DNA of 64,000 nucleotides from Enterobacter sp. C2 (GTDB lineage Bacteria; Pseudomonadota; Gammaproteobacteria; Enterobacterales; Enterobacteriaceae). Every line of letters starts with the position of its first letter. Position 1 is the first letter of the stretch. The notes below the pieces were generated by a model. The model saw nothing but the letters and a program-made list of their open reading frames with translations. It ran no database searches and was not told where the DNA came from. The DNA lies in NCBI RefSeq assembly GCF_019880405.1, contig NZ_CP082269.1:2232001-2296000 (forward strand), written 5' to 3'. The position numbers and the translations under genes were made by a program. Of the stretch, positions 16,250 through 26,600 are shown piece by piece.

Positions 16250-16780
16250 TTATCGCCGCTTGCCTGGCATCATGCGCAGCAGCGTATCGTCTTTCCAGAC
16301 GTAGTGATGCGCCAGCGCGGCGGCGGCGTGCAGGCCAATCACGTAGTAGCCCAGCGTCGCCAGGGTGACGTGCCAGCTTTTCAGGGTATCCACCAGATCG
16401 AAATTGGATTCGCTGGCGTGGGGCATCATGATGCCGAAGGCAAACCAGTTGTTCCCGCGATTCCACATCATTAGCAGGCCGATAATCGGCAGGGCGATAA
16501 ACAGAAGAGTGATAATCAGATGTCCAAGGTGTGCCAGCCCGGTCATCATCGCCTTGGGTTTGGGGGTAATCAGCGGCGCGGGATATTTCAGGCGTACCAG
16601 GAGTCGCACCACCATCAGTACCAGAATGGAGATCCCGCAGGAGACATGCACCATATTGATCAGCGGACGGTCGCTACGGGGGAAAAACCCGCGAAACTCC
16701 ATCGCGCAGTAGGCTACTACCACCAGCAAAAATACCAGCCAGTGAATGGTTATTTGTAACCCGGAATATTTGCTGCGCAT
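16250..16780 (-). CDS. cybB: Cytochrome b561
   Basis: A 176-residue inner-membrane dihaem cytochrome b with four spans, almost collinear with E. coli CybB (YSGLQITIHWLVFLLVVVAYCAMEFRGFFPRSDRPLINMVHVSCGISILVLMVVRLL). The haem-ligand His residues are in helices 1, 2 and 4 (TIHWL, MVHVSC, GLHAAAALAHHY). CybB can pass electrons from ubiquinol to superoxide or oxygen in vitro. It converges on hmces. No partner genes are linked. Confidence 0.95.
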   Translation of the reverse strand: MRSKYSGLQITIHWLVFLLVVVAYCAMEFRGFFPRSDRPLINMVHVSCGISILVLMVVRLLVRLKYPAPLITPKPKAMMTGLAHLGHLIITLLFIALPIIGLLMMWNRGNNWFAFGIMMPHASESNFDLVDTLKSWHVTLATLGYYVIGLHAAAALAHHYVWKDDTLLRMMPGKRR

Positions 16781-16865
16781 CAGATTTTCCTTATCTAAAA
16801 CACTAAAAAAGCAAACATACCGGGCTTTGATTAAAAGTGCATTAATTTTTCCCTGACCGAGTCAT

Positions 16866-18305
16866 TCAGGATTGCAGATAGACCACCTGCGTTTGCAGAT
16901 ACTCGTTCAGGCCATGCCGTCCGTCGGCACCGCCGATACCGGACTTACGCCAGCCAGCATGGAACCCCTGCATCGCCTCAAAGTTCTCGCGGTTAACGTA
17001 AGTTTCGCCAAACTTCAGCCCCTTGATTGCTTTCATGGCGGTATTGAGGTTTTGCGTATAGATCGAGGAGGTCAAACCATACTCGCTGTCATTAGCCATC
17101 TCCAGCGCCTCTTCCAGGGTATCAAAGACCACCACCGGCAGCACCGGGCCGAAGGTCTCTTCATGCATAATGGTCATATCCTGACGCACGTCCAGCAGCA
17201 GCGTCGGCGGATAGAAATAGCCGCTGCCCTCTACCGCTTTACCACCGAGCGCAATCTTCGCTCCCTGCTCTACGGCACCGGCCACTTTCTGCTCAACGCG
17301 GGCCAGCGCGGCGGCGTTAATCAGCGGCCCCATCGCAATGTCGTTGCGGGTGGCAGGATCGCCATACTCAACGGCATTCATCGCCTCGCCCAGGCGGTTA
17401 ACGAAGCGATCGTAGATGCCCTTCTGGACGTAGACGCGTTCGGCGCAGTTACAGACCTGCCCGGTATTGATCACCCGTGAGTCAACGATGGCTTTCACCG
17501 CCAGCTCCAGATCGGCATCGTCCATCACGATGGCAGGCGCTTTACCCCCCAACTCCAGGCACACCTTGGTGATATTTTTCGCCGCCGCCGCCATGATCTT
17601 CTCCCCGGCCCCTACGCTGCCGGTCATGCTGACCATCGCCACTTTCGGGTTGCCCGCCAGCTCCTGGCCGACGGTCTCGCCGCGGCCAAGCACCAGGTTA
17701 AACACGCCGCGCGGCAGGCCAATGCTGTCGACAATTTTGGCAAAGGCGATGGCGTTGTTAGGCGTAAACTCGCTCGGCTTAATGACGATGGTATTGCCCG
17801 TTATCAGGGCCGGAGCCAGCTTGCGGGCAATCAGGAAGAAGGGGAAGTTCCACGGCAGGATGCCGGTGGTGACGCCTAACGCGCGTTTAAAGACCAGAAT
17901 GTTCTCGCCGGGGCGGTCGCTCTGTAGGATCTCACCTTCGTAACGGCGCGCCCACTCGGCCATATACTCGATATAATCAGCGGTAAAGGTGACCTCGACC
18001 TCGGCCAGCTGCTGGATTTTACCGCCCTCTTCAACAATCAGGGCGCTGATTTCCCTGGCCTGCTCGCGAATGCCCGCCGCGATTTTCCGCAGCCACCCGG
18101 CACGCTCAATGGCTGGCAGCGCTTCCCAGGCAGGCTGGGCGCGGGCGGCGGCATCAATGGCTTTACGCGCATCGTCCGCCGTACCGTCAGGGATGCGCGA
18201 GATGAGCGCTTCGGTCGCCGGGTTGACAACGTCAATCCAGGCCTCGCCCTGCCAGGTGACAAACTGTCCATCGATATACATCGGGTGCTGTACGGGTGCT
18301 GTCAT
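16866..18305 (-). CDS. aldA: Lactaldehyde/glycolaldehyde dehydrogenase AldA
   Basis: 479 residues, the same as E. coli AldA, starting at ATG 18305 (MTAPVQHPMYIDGQF) behind CAGGAG; a frame 11 codons longer is not supported. NAD-dependent aldehyde dehydrogenase that oxidises L-lactaldehyde and glycolaldehyde during fucose, rhamnose and glycol catabolism. The catalytic Glu lies in LELGGKAP and the nucleophilic Cys in NTGQVCNCAERV; MTGSVGAGEKIM forms the cofactor site. It is a single gene between cybB and ydcF as on the E. coli map (gapC, which follows aldA in E. coli, is absent). Confidence 0.96.
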   Translation of the reverse strand: MTAPVQHPMYIDGQFVTWQGEAWIDVVNPATEALISRIPDGTADDARKAIDAAARAQPAWEALPAIERAGWLRKIAAGIREQAREISALIVEEGGKIQQLAEVEVTFTADYIEYMAEWARRYEGEILQSDRPGENILVFKRALGVTTGILPWNFPFFLIARKLAPALITGNTIVIKPSEFTPNNAIAFAKIVDSIGLPRGVFNLVLGRGETVGQELAGNPKVAMVSMTGSVGAGEKIMAAAAKNITKVCLELGGKAPAIVMDDADLELAVKAIVDSRVINTGQVCNCAERVYVQKGIYDRFVNRLGEAMNAVEYGDPATRNDIAMGPLINAAALARVEQKVAGAVEQGAKIALGGKAVEGSGYFYPPTLLLDVRQDMTIMHEETFGPVLPVVVFDTLEEALEMANDSEYGLTSSIYTQNLNTAMKAIKGLKFGETYVNRENFEAMQGFHAGWRKSGIGGADGRHGLNEYLQTQVVYLQS

Positions 18306-18440
18306 GCGCTGCTCCTGTAATGGTATTGTTTTTAACAAGTAAATATGTTGTTAAAATCTACAGGCGTACTGAATAATTCCCATAGCTACAGGCGGAATTT
18401 GTGAGTGAACTCATAATAAACAGCACCGTACATCAACCCT

Positions 18441-19244
18441 TTATATTAGCGAACGCGCTTGCAGGGTGGGAATGAGCGTCTCATCCGCCAGCATAACCTG
18501 ACCCGCGCGAGCGATCTCATCAGGTATATCAACGTGAACAATAAAATCGCGTCCGTTCGGGCCATAGCCCTGGCTGTCATCGCGCAGCCGAGCCAGCTCG
18601 CCGGGGATCAGCGACAGATAGCGATCGATGGGCCAGAGCCCGTCGCTTTTCGGCTGGAAGCGCAGGCCATGGCTACCGTTTTCGAGTATCGGCGTAAAGC
18701 CAGGATAGCTGACACAGAAGGTGTCGCTGTGACTATCCGCCAGCACGCGGGCGAAGGTAGCCATCGTTCGACGCTGCATGGTGGGGTCCTGCACGATCAC
18801 CAGCGTATTTTGCGGTATGCCACGATCGCGAAGCAGTGCCAGAGAGAAACGGGCGTTTTCCCCGCAGTTGGTTGACCGTTCCTCCAGAATCAGTTTCTCA
18901 GGCGGAATTTTCCAGAATTGACGGGCGATATCACCAATAATGGCCGCCTCGGTACGTCCGGTGGTGCGCACCTTGTTATAACGCGGGTGGCGGGCAATAG
19001 CCGAATAGAGGAAGGACGTGGAGTGGCCGATGCCACCGCTGACGACCAGCGGTAACTTATGGGCGGCAGCCAGCTCGCAGGCAGCGTCAATCGTGGGGAT
19101 CACCGCATTGCCTGCCAGAATGATGCAGTCGGCCTGAGCGGGGAGCGGTTTACCGTCGAACGCATTTTGCGCCAGCCAGTGCCCCAGGGCATTCACTGCT
19201 GCCAGCGTTTTTTCTGGCAGAGCCGGAAAGCGGGTAATAAACAT
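18441..19244 (-). CDS. ydcF: YdcF, DUF218 SAM-binding protein
   Basis: 267 residues from ATG 19244, set by AGGAGGTGACG; a GTG six bases earlier is less well spaced. DUF218 Rossmann-like fold with CIILAGNAVIPTIDAACELA, VVSGGIGHSTSFLYSAIA, ERSTNCGENARFSL and VQDPTMQRRTMATF; these blocks line the S-adenosylmethionine pocket reported for E. coli YdcF. Role in the cell is unknown. It lies between aldA and the hrpA region as in E. coli, with the efflux operon inserted after it on the other strand. Confidence 0.93.
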   Translation of the reverse strand: MFITRFPALPEKTLAAVNALGHWLAQNAFDGKPLPAQADCIILAGNAVIPTIDAACELAAAHKLPLVVSGGIGHSTSFLYSAIARHPRYNKVRTTGRTEAAIIGDIARQFWKIPPEKLILEERSTNCGENARFSLALLRDRGIPQNTLVIVQDPTMQRRTMATFARVLADSHSDTFCVSYPGFTPILENGSHGLRFQPKSDGLWPIDRYLSLIPGELARLRDDSQGYGPNGRDFIVHVDIPDEIARAGQVMLADETLIPTLQARSLI

Positions 19245-19404
19245 CGTCACCTCCTGTAGGATATATCGTTACAGGGTAACAAAGCCCGAGGCAAAGAAAA
19301 GGCGATCTCTCCTAATCGCTGATTTCCCTTTATTCATTAATCTGCTAAATATTCACTATCATAAGTACACTAACCTAATGCAGACCGCTTGATGTCAATA
19401 CGCT

Positions 19405-21069
19405 ATGGATGACCAACAGCCAACGAAACGCGATCCCTATGCACCGCGTGAATGGGCTCCGCATGAAAAACCGATGCTGCTGGGGTCCCCCTCAACGCCG
19501 CTTCACCCCGTTCCGAAACGTATCGCCTATGGCATTGTGGGCCTGCTGGTTTGCCTGACTGGCGCGCTGGGCAATGCGATGGTATCTGCCAACCTGCAAA
19601 ATTTGCAGGGCACCTTTGCCGCCTGGTCCACGGAGATCGCCTGGCTACCGGCGGTTTACGTCATGACCAACGTCTCGATCAACCTGCTGCTGGTCAAATT
19701 CCGCCAGCAGTATGGCCTTCGCGCCTTTACCGAAGGGTTCCTGGTGCTCTACGTGCTGGTGACCTTTTTCCACCTTTTCGTCAACGATCTAAGCTCGGCG
19801 ATCATGGTGCGGGCGGCGCACGGCATGGTGGCGGCGGCCCTCAGTTCGCTGGGGATCTATTATCAGATTCAGGCCTGGCCTGCCCGCCACCGCCTCAAGG
19901 CGTTAACCATTGGTATCACCGGATCATCGCTGGCGATCCCCATGGCAAGGCTCTTCTCTACCGAGCTGCTGCAAACCGACGAGTGGCGCGGGCTCTACCT
20001 GTTTGAGCTGGGGCTGGCGCTGGTCTCCCTTGCCTGCGTGATCATGCTTAAGCTGCCGCCGGGCGATCGCAAAAAAGTGTTTGAGAAAAAGGACTTTATC
20101 ACCTTCATGCTGTTTGCCCCCGGCATGGCCCTGCTCTGTGCGGTGCTGTCGCTTGGGCGGCTGGAGTGGTGGTTCGAAACGCCATGGCTCGGCTGGGCGC
20201 TGGCGGGGGCGCTGGTGTTGATCGTTACCGCCATCGTCTTTGAGCACAACCGCAGCAACCCGCTGCTTAATACGCGCTGGCTCTCCAGCGGCAGCATCGT
20301 GCGGCTGGGGCTGATTATGATCCTGATCCGCATCGTGCTGGCGGAGCAGAACAGCGGTGCCATCGGCTGGCTGCAGTATATCGGCCTACAAAACGAGCAG
20401 ATGACCAACCTGGCCTGGGCGATTTTTGCCGGCATCGTCTGCGGCATCGTCGCCAGCTGCCTGACCATTAAACCCCAGCGGCTGGCCTGGCCGATTGTGA
20501 CCTCGCTGGCGGTGATGATCGTCGCCTCCCTGCTCGACAGCCACTCCACCAGTCTGACCCGCGCCAACCAGTTTATGGTGAGCCAGTTCCTGCTGGGCTT
20601 CGGCAGCGCGTTCTTCCTTGCCCCGGCGATGCTGGCGGGCATTGGCAGCGTGGTTACCGAGCCGCGTAACCTGGTAAGCTTCTCGGTGCTGTTTGGCATG
20701 AGCCAGAACCTCGGCGGCCTGCTTGGCTCGGCGGTGCTGGGCACCTTCCAGGTCTGGCGGGAGAAGTATCACTCCAGCCTGCTGGCGGATCAGCTTACGA
20801 CGCTCGATCCGCTGGTAACCGAGCGTATTCAGCTCTACACCCGGCTGTACCAAAATGTGATTGGCGACAGCACCCTGCTCAACGCCCAGGCTATCGCCCA
20901 GCTACAAAACGTCAGCGCTATCGAAGCAAATATCCTCGCTTATAACGATACTTATATGCTGACCGCTACCGTTGCCGCTGCCACCCTGCTGTGGATCCTA
21001 TGGCGACTGCTGCGGCTGCGTATTACCGCCCGTTTGGCCCTAAAAAAAGCAGTAAACACCCCGAAATAG
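19405..21069 (+). CDS. MFS drug efflux transporter, DHA2 type (14 spans)
   Basis: A 554-residue inner-membrane transporter, long for a major-facilitator protein and matching the 14-span DHA2/EmrB class. The N-terminal cytoplasmic leader (about 40 residues) precedes IAYGIVGLLVCLTGALGNAMVSANLQNLQGTF, a first helix typical of this class; motif LGFGSAFFLAPAMLAGIGS resembles the late DHA2 motif. It is the first gene of a three-gene operon with a HlyD-type adaptor and an outer-membrane lipoprotein, making a complete tripartite pump. No strong ribosome site is seen before the ATG, so the start may be a little different. Substrates cannot be told from sequence; related pumps export fusaric acid, aromatic acids or drugs. 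No regulator gene is adjacent. Confidence 0.85.
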   Translation: MDDQQPTKRDPYAPREWAPHEKPMLLGSPSTPLHPVPKRIAYGIVGLLVCLTGALGNAMVSANLQNLQGTFAAWSTEIAWLPAVYVMTNVSINLLLVKFRQQYGLRAFTEGFLVLYVLVTFFHLFVNDLSSAIMVRAAHGMVAAALSSLGIYYQIQAWPARHRLKALTIGITGSSLAIPMARLFSTELLQTDEWRGLYLFELGLALVSLACVIMLKLPPGDRKKVFEKKDFITFMLFAPGMALLCAVLSLGRLEWWFETPWLGWALAGALVLIVTAIVFEHNRSNPLLNTRWLSSGSIVRLGLIMILIRIVLAEQNSGAIGWLQYIGLQNEQMTNLAWAIFAGIVCGIVASCLTIKPQRLAWPIVTSLAVMIVASLLDSHSTSLTRANQFMVSQFLLGFGSAFFLAPAMLAGIGSVVTEPRNLVSFSVLFGMSQNLGGLLGSAVLGTFQVWREKYHSSLLADQLTTLDPLVTERIQLYTRLYQNVIGDSTLLNAQAIAQLQNVSAIEANILAYNDTYMLTATVAAATLLWILWRLLRLRITARLALKKAVNTPK

Positions 21070-21114
21070 AATTGGAAGCGCATTAATGAGAGCAGTGTTA
21101 CAACAGGAGTGGTT

Positions 21115-22194
21115 ATGAGTCAGCAGGATGCCGCTAAAGAGCAGGCACATACCCGCAGCAATCTACGGGTGGTTTCGATTTTTGCCGCCGCCGCTATTGG
21201 TATCGTGGGCGTACTGGTGATCCTCTATGCCTGGCAGCTACCACCGTTTACTCGCCATACTCAGTTTACCGATAATGCCTACGTGCGCGGCCAGACCACC
21301 TTTATCAGCCCGCAGGTTAACGGCTATATCACTGAGGTGAAGGTGCAGGACTTTGCCGTGGTAAAGCGCGGCGATCTGCTGGTGCAGATTGACGATCGCA
21401 TCTACAAGCAGCGGGTGCATCAGGCCGAGGCCCAGCTAGCAATGAAGGTGGCGGCACTTAACAATAACCTCCAGCAGCGCAAAAGCGCCGAGGCGGTGAT
21501 CAAGCGTAACGAGGCGGCACTGCAAAATGCCCAGGCGCAAAACCAGAAGTCGCAGGCAGATTTACGCCGGGTGAAAAACCTCACGGCAGATGGTTCTCTG
21601 TCGATTCGTGAGCGCGATGCGGCGCTGGCCAGCGCAGCGCAGGGCAACGCCGATATTGCGCAGGCTAGGGCCACCCTTGAGACATCCCGCCAGGATCTGC
21701 AAACGGTTATCGTCAACCGTGCGGCACTGCAGGCCGACGTGGAAAATGCTCAGGCGGCGCTGGAGCTGGCGCAAATCGATCTGCAAAATACACGCATCGT
21801 CGCCCCGCGCGACGGTCAGCTGGGGCAGATGGCGGTACGGCTTGGTGCCTACGTGACGGCAGGCACGCACCTGACCTCGCTGGTTCCCTCCCAGCGCTGG
21901 GTTATCGCTAACCTGAAAGAGACGCAGCTCGCCAATATTCACACCGGCTTGCCCGTACGCTTTACTGTCGATGCGCTGAACAATCAGGCTTTCTCCGGCC
22001 GGGTGGAATCTATCTCCCCGGCTACCGGGGTCGAGTTCAGCGCGATCTCACCGGATAACGCCACCGGCAACTTTGTGAAGATTGCCCAACGTATTCCGGT
22101 CCGCATTGCGGTCGAGGGGAATGCAGAGCAGATCGCACGCCTGCGCCCAGGTATGTCGGTACAGGTGCATATTGATACCCGGGAGGCGAAATGA
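21115..22194 (+). CDS. HlyD/EmrA-family periplasmic adaptor
   Basis: 359 residues from ATG 21115 behind AGGAG. One N-terminal membrane anchor (VVSIFAAAAIGIVGVLVILYAW), then the split lipoyl domain (TDNAYVRGQTTFISPQVNGYITEVKVQDFAVVKRGDLLVQID), a long alpha-hairpin coiled coil (about residues 90-200), and the second lipoyl half (TRIVAPRDGQLGQMAVRLGAYV) with a beta-barrel. It bridges the MFS transporter and the outer-membrane channel. The gene overlaps the next by four bases (ATGA). Confidence 0.9.
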   Translation: MSQQDAAKEQAHTRSNLRVVSIFAAAAIGIVGVLVILYAWQLPPFTRHTQFTDNAYVRGQTTFISPQVNGYITEVKVQDFAVVKRGDLLVQIDDRIYKQRVHQAEAQLAMKVAALNNNLQQRKSAEAVIKRNEAALQNAQAQNQKSQADLRRVKNLTADGSLSIRERDAALASAAQGNADIAQARATLETSRQDLQTVIVNRAALQADVENAQAALELAQIDLQNTRIVAPRDGQLGQMAVRLGAYVTAGTHLTSLVPSQRWVIANLKETQLANIHTGLPVRFTVDALNNQAFSGRVESISPATGVEFSAISPDNATGNFVKIAQRIPVRIAVEGNAEQIARLRPGMSVQVHIDTREAK

Positions 22195-23573
22195 GACCGT
22201 TTCGCCCCGCGCTGCTGGCGCTCTGCGTTGCGCTGGCAGCCTGTCAGTCGGTTGACGTCCAGCCTGCGAAGCCCAGCCTGAAGATCCCCGCCCAGTGGCG
22301 CAGCACCGTAGGGCCAGCCAGCCAGGCCGAGGCGGTCTGGTGGCGGAATTTCCATGACAGCCAGCTTAACCACTATGTAGACCAGGCCCTGCGCTATAAC
22401 AGCGATATCCTGATCGCCCGCGAGCGGGTCAATGAGTATCAGGCGCGGGTGTACGCCGCCGAGGGTAGCCTGTTCCCGACCCTGGATGCGGGCCTCAGCG
22501 GCACGCGCGCGCAAACGCAGTCCGCAGCCACCGGGCGTCCAGTTTACAGCACGCTCTATCGGGGCAATCTCTCTGCCAGCTACGATGTGGATCTGTGGGG
22601 TGCTAACCGCAGCACCGCCAGAGCCGCCCAGGCCTCACTAGAAGCCCAGCAGGCCGCGGCAGCGGCAGCGAACCTGACTGTAGCGTCGTCGGTGGCAACG
22701 GGCTACGTAACGCTGCTTTCGCTCGATGAACAGCTGCGCGTTACCCAGTCAACGCTGAAGGCGCGAGAAGAGGCGTTTACCCTCGCCCAGCGCCAATACG
22801 AGGCGGGCTATAGCTCGCGCCTGGAACTGATGCAGTCGGACTCCGAGCTGCGCGCTACCCGGGCGCAGATCCCGCAGCTCCAGCATCAGATTACCGAGCA
22901 GGAGAACGCCCTGAGCGTGCTGATTGGCGACAACCCAGGCGGCATCCGGCGCAGCGACGAGTTTGATAAATTAACCCCGCTGCGCATCCCCGGTCAGCTC
23001 CCCTCCTCGCTGCTCAACCGCCGGCCAGATATCGTTCAGGCGCAGCGGGAGCTGATCGCGGCCGACGCCAGCCTGGCGGTCTCGCAGGCGAACCTGCTGC
23101 CCTCTCTGAATCTGACGGCGGGCGGTTCGGTGCAGGATGATACTCTGGCGGGGTTACTCGATAATCCGCTGCGGCTATGGAGCGTCGGCGGTAGCATTCT
23201 TGCCCCGCTGCTCAACCGTCAGGCGTTGAATGCGCAGGTGGATGTCTCTCAATCCCAGCGCAACCAGGCGCTCTATGGCTATGAGCGTACGGTGCGTAAT
23301 GCCTTTAAAGAGGTAAACGACAGCCTGGACGCCATTGCTCGCTTACAGGAGCAGCTGGTCGAGCTACAGGCGCAGGTGGAGGTGGCAGACGAAACGCTGC
23401 GCATCGCGCAGAATCGCTACCAGAACGGCTACTCCTCCTATCTGGACGTGCTGGATGCCCAGCGCACCCTCTTCTCGGCCCAGCTCAACGTGGTCCAGGT
23501 GAAGAACAGCGTGCTGCTGGCACAGATCGACCTTTATCGGGCATTAGGGGGTGGTTGGGCGGGTCAATCCTAA
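22191..23573 (+). CDS. Outer-membrane efflux lipoprotein (NodT/OprM type)
   Basis: 460-residue outer-membrane factor. Signal peptide with lipobox LAAC (Cys19) marks it as a lipoprotein; then WWRNFHDSQLNHYVDQAL, the usual start of the TolC-like repeat, and two structural repeats with LAQRQYEAGYSSRLELMQSDSEL and IAQNRYQNGYSSYLDVLDAQRTLFSAQL. It gives the pump its own exit duct instead of TolC. Translationally coupled to the adaptor gene. Followed by a strong hairpin shared with convergent hrpA. Confidence 0.9.
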   Translation: MRPFRPALLALCVALAACQSVDVQPAKPSLKIPAQWRSTVGPASQAEAVWWRNFHDSQLNHYVDQALRYNSDILIARERVNEYQARVYAAEGSLFPTLDAGLSGTRAQTQSAATGRPVYSTLYRGNLSASYDVDLWGANRSTARAAQASLEAQQAAAAAANLTVASSVATGYVTLLSLDEQLRVTQSTLKAREEAFTLAQRQYEAGYSSRLELMQSDSELRATRAQIPQLQHQITEQENALSVLIGDNPGGIRRSDEFDKLTPLRIPGQLPSSLLNRRPDIVQAQRELIAADASLAVSQANLLPSLNLTAGGSVQDDTLAGLLDNPLRLWSVGGSILAPLLNRQALNAQVDVSQSQRNQALYGYERTVRNAFKEVNDSLDAIARLQEQLVELQAQVEVADETLRIAQNRYQNGYSSYLDVLDAQRTLFSAQLNVVQVKNSVLLAQIDLYRALGGGWAGQS

Positions 23574-23576
23574 ATC

Positions 23577-23610
23577 GCAGGCCCGGTTAGCAAAGCGCCA
23601 CCGGGCCTGC
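23577..23610. terminator. Hairpin between efflux operon and hrpA
   Basis: Perfect 11-base arms GCAGGCCCGGT / ACCGGGCCTGC around a 12-base loop, between convergent genes; no T run. Confidence 0.65.
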
Positions 23611-23612
23611 CG

Positions 23613-26600
23613 TTAGCCGGAGATCTGCTCCATCGCCTGCAGGATACGCTTATCTGAAATCGGATACGGGGTACCCAGCTGCTGAGCAAAGAAGCTCACC
23701 CGCAGCTCCTCGATCATCCAGCGGATCGCCTGTACGTCATCATCGTTGCGGCGGGCGGGCGGCAGCTTGTTCAACCACTGCTGCCACGCCTGCTGCACCT
23801 GCTCCACCTTCAGCATCTGCGCGCGATCGCGGTGCGGATCCACCGCCAGCTTCTCCAGCCGTTTTTCGATGGCCTGCAGATAACGCAGGGTATCGCCCAG
23901 GCGGCTAAAACCGTTGCCGGTGACAAAGCCGCGATAGACCAGCCCCGACATCTGCGCTTTTACGTCCGACAGCCCCAGCGCCATGGTCATATCCACGCGA
24001 CCTTTCAGACGCTTGTTGATATTGAACACCGCGGTCAGGATCTGCTCAACCTGCTTGGCAATCTCCACTACCGTCTCGTTCAGCTCGGCGCGTACCTTCT
24101 CATGCAGCGCCGCGAAGCCCTCTTCTGTCCATACCGGGCCACCTGCCTCGTGAATCAGCTTATCGACGCCACAGGCGATACAGTCGTCGATCAGATCCAG
24201 CACTTTGCCGTAGGGGTTAAAGTAGAGCCCCAGCTTGGCTTTGTTAGGCAGCTTCTCGTGCAGATACTTAATCGGCGACGGGATATTAAGCAGCAGCAGC
24301 CGGCGCAGGCCGCGCCACATGGCCTGCTCCTGCTCCAGCGGGTTATCAAATAGCTTGATCGCCACGCTGTCGCGCTCGTCCACCAGCGCTGGCCACGCCT
24401 TCACCTTATAGTTACCGCGCTTCTGCTCATAGCTCTGGGCGAGAGTGCCGAAGCTCCAGATATGCAGCCCGCTCTGTTCAATGCCGTCATCGGCCACCGC
24501 CGACAGCGTCTCCTGCATTTTGCCCTTCAGGCTCTCCTTCAACGCCGTCAGGTCACGCCCCTCTTGCAGTTTGCGGTTTTTGTCATCCACTACGCGGAAG
24601 CTGATCTTCAGATGGTCAGGCACCTGCTCCCACTGCCACGCGTCACGATCGACGGTGACGCCGGTCATGCGGCGCAGCTCGCGCTCCAGGGCATCCAGCA
24701 GCGGCAGTTCAAGCGGCGTGACGCGGCCCAGAAATGCTTCGGCATAGTTGGGCGCGGGTACAAAGTTACGTCGGATCGGTTTCGGCAGCGACTTGATCAG
24801 GGCGATAATCAGCTCCCGGCGCAGACCGGGGATCTGCCACTCGAAGCCGCTCTCCTCCACCTGGTTAAGCAGCGGCAGCGGAATGTGCACTGTTACCCCG
24901 TCGGCGTCCGCACCCGGTTCAAACTGGTAGCTCAGACGCAGCTTCAGGTTGCCCTGATGCCAGAAGTTGGGGTAGTCCAGCTTGCTGACCTGCTCCGCGC
25001 CCTCTTTAATCAGCATGCTCTTTTCAAAGTTGAGCAGATCCGGCGTTTCGCGGCTGGCCTTTTTCCACCAGCTGTCAAAGTGGCGGGCAGAAACGGCGTC
25101 GACGCTAATGCGCTGGTCGTAAAACTCAAACAGCGTGTCGTCATCCACCAGAATGTCACGGCGGCGCGATTTATGCTCCAGCTCTTCGATCTCGGTGCGC
25201 AGCTTCAGGTTCTCGCGGAAGAAGGCGTGCCGGGTCTGCCAGTCGCCCTCCACTAACGCATGGCGGATAAACAGTTCGCGGCTGAGCGCCGGGTCGATCT
25301 GGCTGTAGTTGACCTTGCGCGCGGCGACCACCGGCAGGCCGTAGACGGTGACTTTTTCCGTCGCCATTACCGCGCCTTGGGCCCGCTCCCAGTGCGGCTC
25401 GCTGTATGAGCGCTTGAGCAGATGCTGGGCCACCGGCTCGACCCACTCGGGATCGATACGCGCGGCGATGCGCCCCCACAGGCGGCTGGTCTCTACCAGT
25501 TCGGCAACCATCGTCCACTTTGGCGGCTTCTTAAACAGCCCAGAGCCGGGGAAGATAGAGAACCGGGCGTTGCGCGCGCCGGTAAACTCCTGTTTGTCGG
25601 CATCCTTCATGCCGATATGCGACAGCAGGCCGGTGAGCAGCGCGATGTGAATTTCGCGGTACTCTGCCGGCTCGCTGTTAACCGCAATACCCAGCTCTTT
25701 TACTACCTGGCGCAGCTGGGTATAGATATCCTGCCACTCGCGTACCCGCAGGTAGTTGAGGTAGTCGATGCGGCACAGACGGCGGAACTGGTTCGACGAC
25801 AGCGCTTTCTGCTGTTCGCCAAGGTAGTTCCACAGATTCACAAAGGCGAGGAAGTCAGACTCTTTGTCATGGAAGCGGCGATGTTTTTCATCGGACGCCT
25901 GCTGCTTGTCCATTGGCCGCTCACGCGGATCCTGAATGGAGAGCGCAGAGGTGATGATCATTGCCTCGCGCACGCAGCCCAGCTTCTGCGCCTCCAGCAC
26001 CATACGGGCCAGACGCGGATCCACCGGAAGCTGTGACAGCTGGCGTCCCTGGGCGGTAAGCTTGTAGGCGGTCTGGCTCTCATCGGTGGTGATAGCCCCC
26101 AGCTCCTCCAGCAGGCGCACGCCGTCCTGAATGTTGCGCTTATCCGGTGCTTCAACAAACGGGAAGGCTGCGATGTCGCCCAGCCCGAGGGCGGTCATCT
26201 GCAAAATCACCGACGCGAGGTTGGTGCGCAGGATCTCTGGGTCGGTAAACTCAGGCCGCGAGAGGAAGTCGTCCTCGGAGTAGAGACGAATACAGATCCC
26301 CTCGGACACGCGGCCGCAGCGCCCTTTACGCTGGTTGGCCGACGCCTGTGAAACCGGCTCAATCGGCAGACGCTGCACCTTGGTACGGTAGCTGTAGCGG
26401 CTGATACGCGCCGTACCCGGATCGATCACATACTTAATGCCCGGCACGGTAAGCGAGGTTTCTGCTACGTTGGTAGCCAGCACAATGCGCCGCCCGCCGT
26501 GGGGCTGGAAGACGCGGTTTTGCTCGCTGTTCGACAGACGCGCATAGAGCGGCAGCACCTCGGTATGGCGCAGGTTGAGTTTGTTTAACGCGTCAGCAGT

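Noticed and set aside
16781-16865. Possible rydC small RNA next to cybB
   Set aside because: The short gaps on both sides of cybB do not contain the RydC sequence pattern as I remember it.
24462-25256. Long plus-strand frame (264 codons) inside hrpA
   Set aside because: Antisense shadow of the helicase gene with no ribosome site and no recognisable domain.
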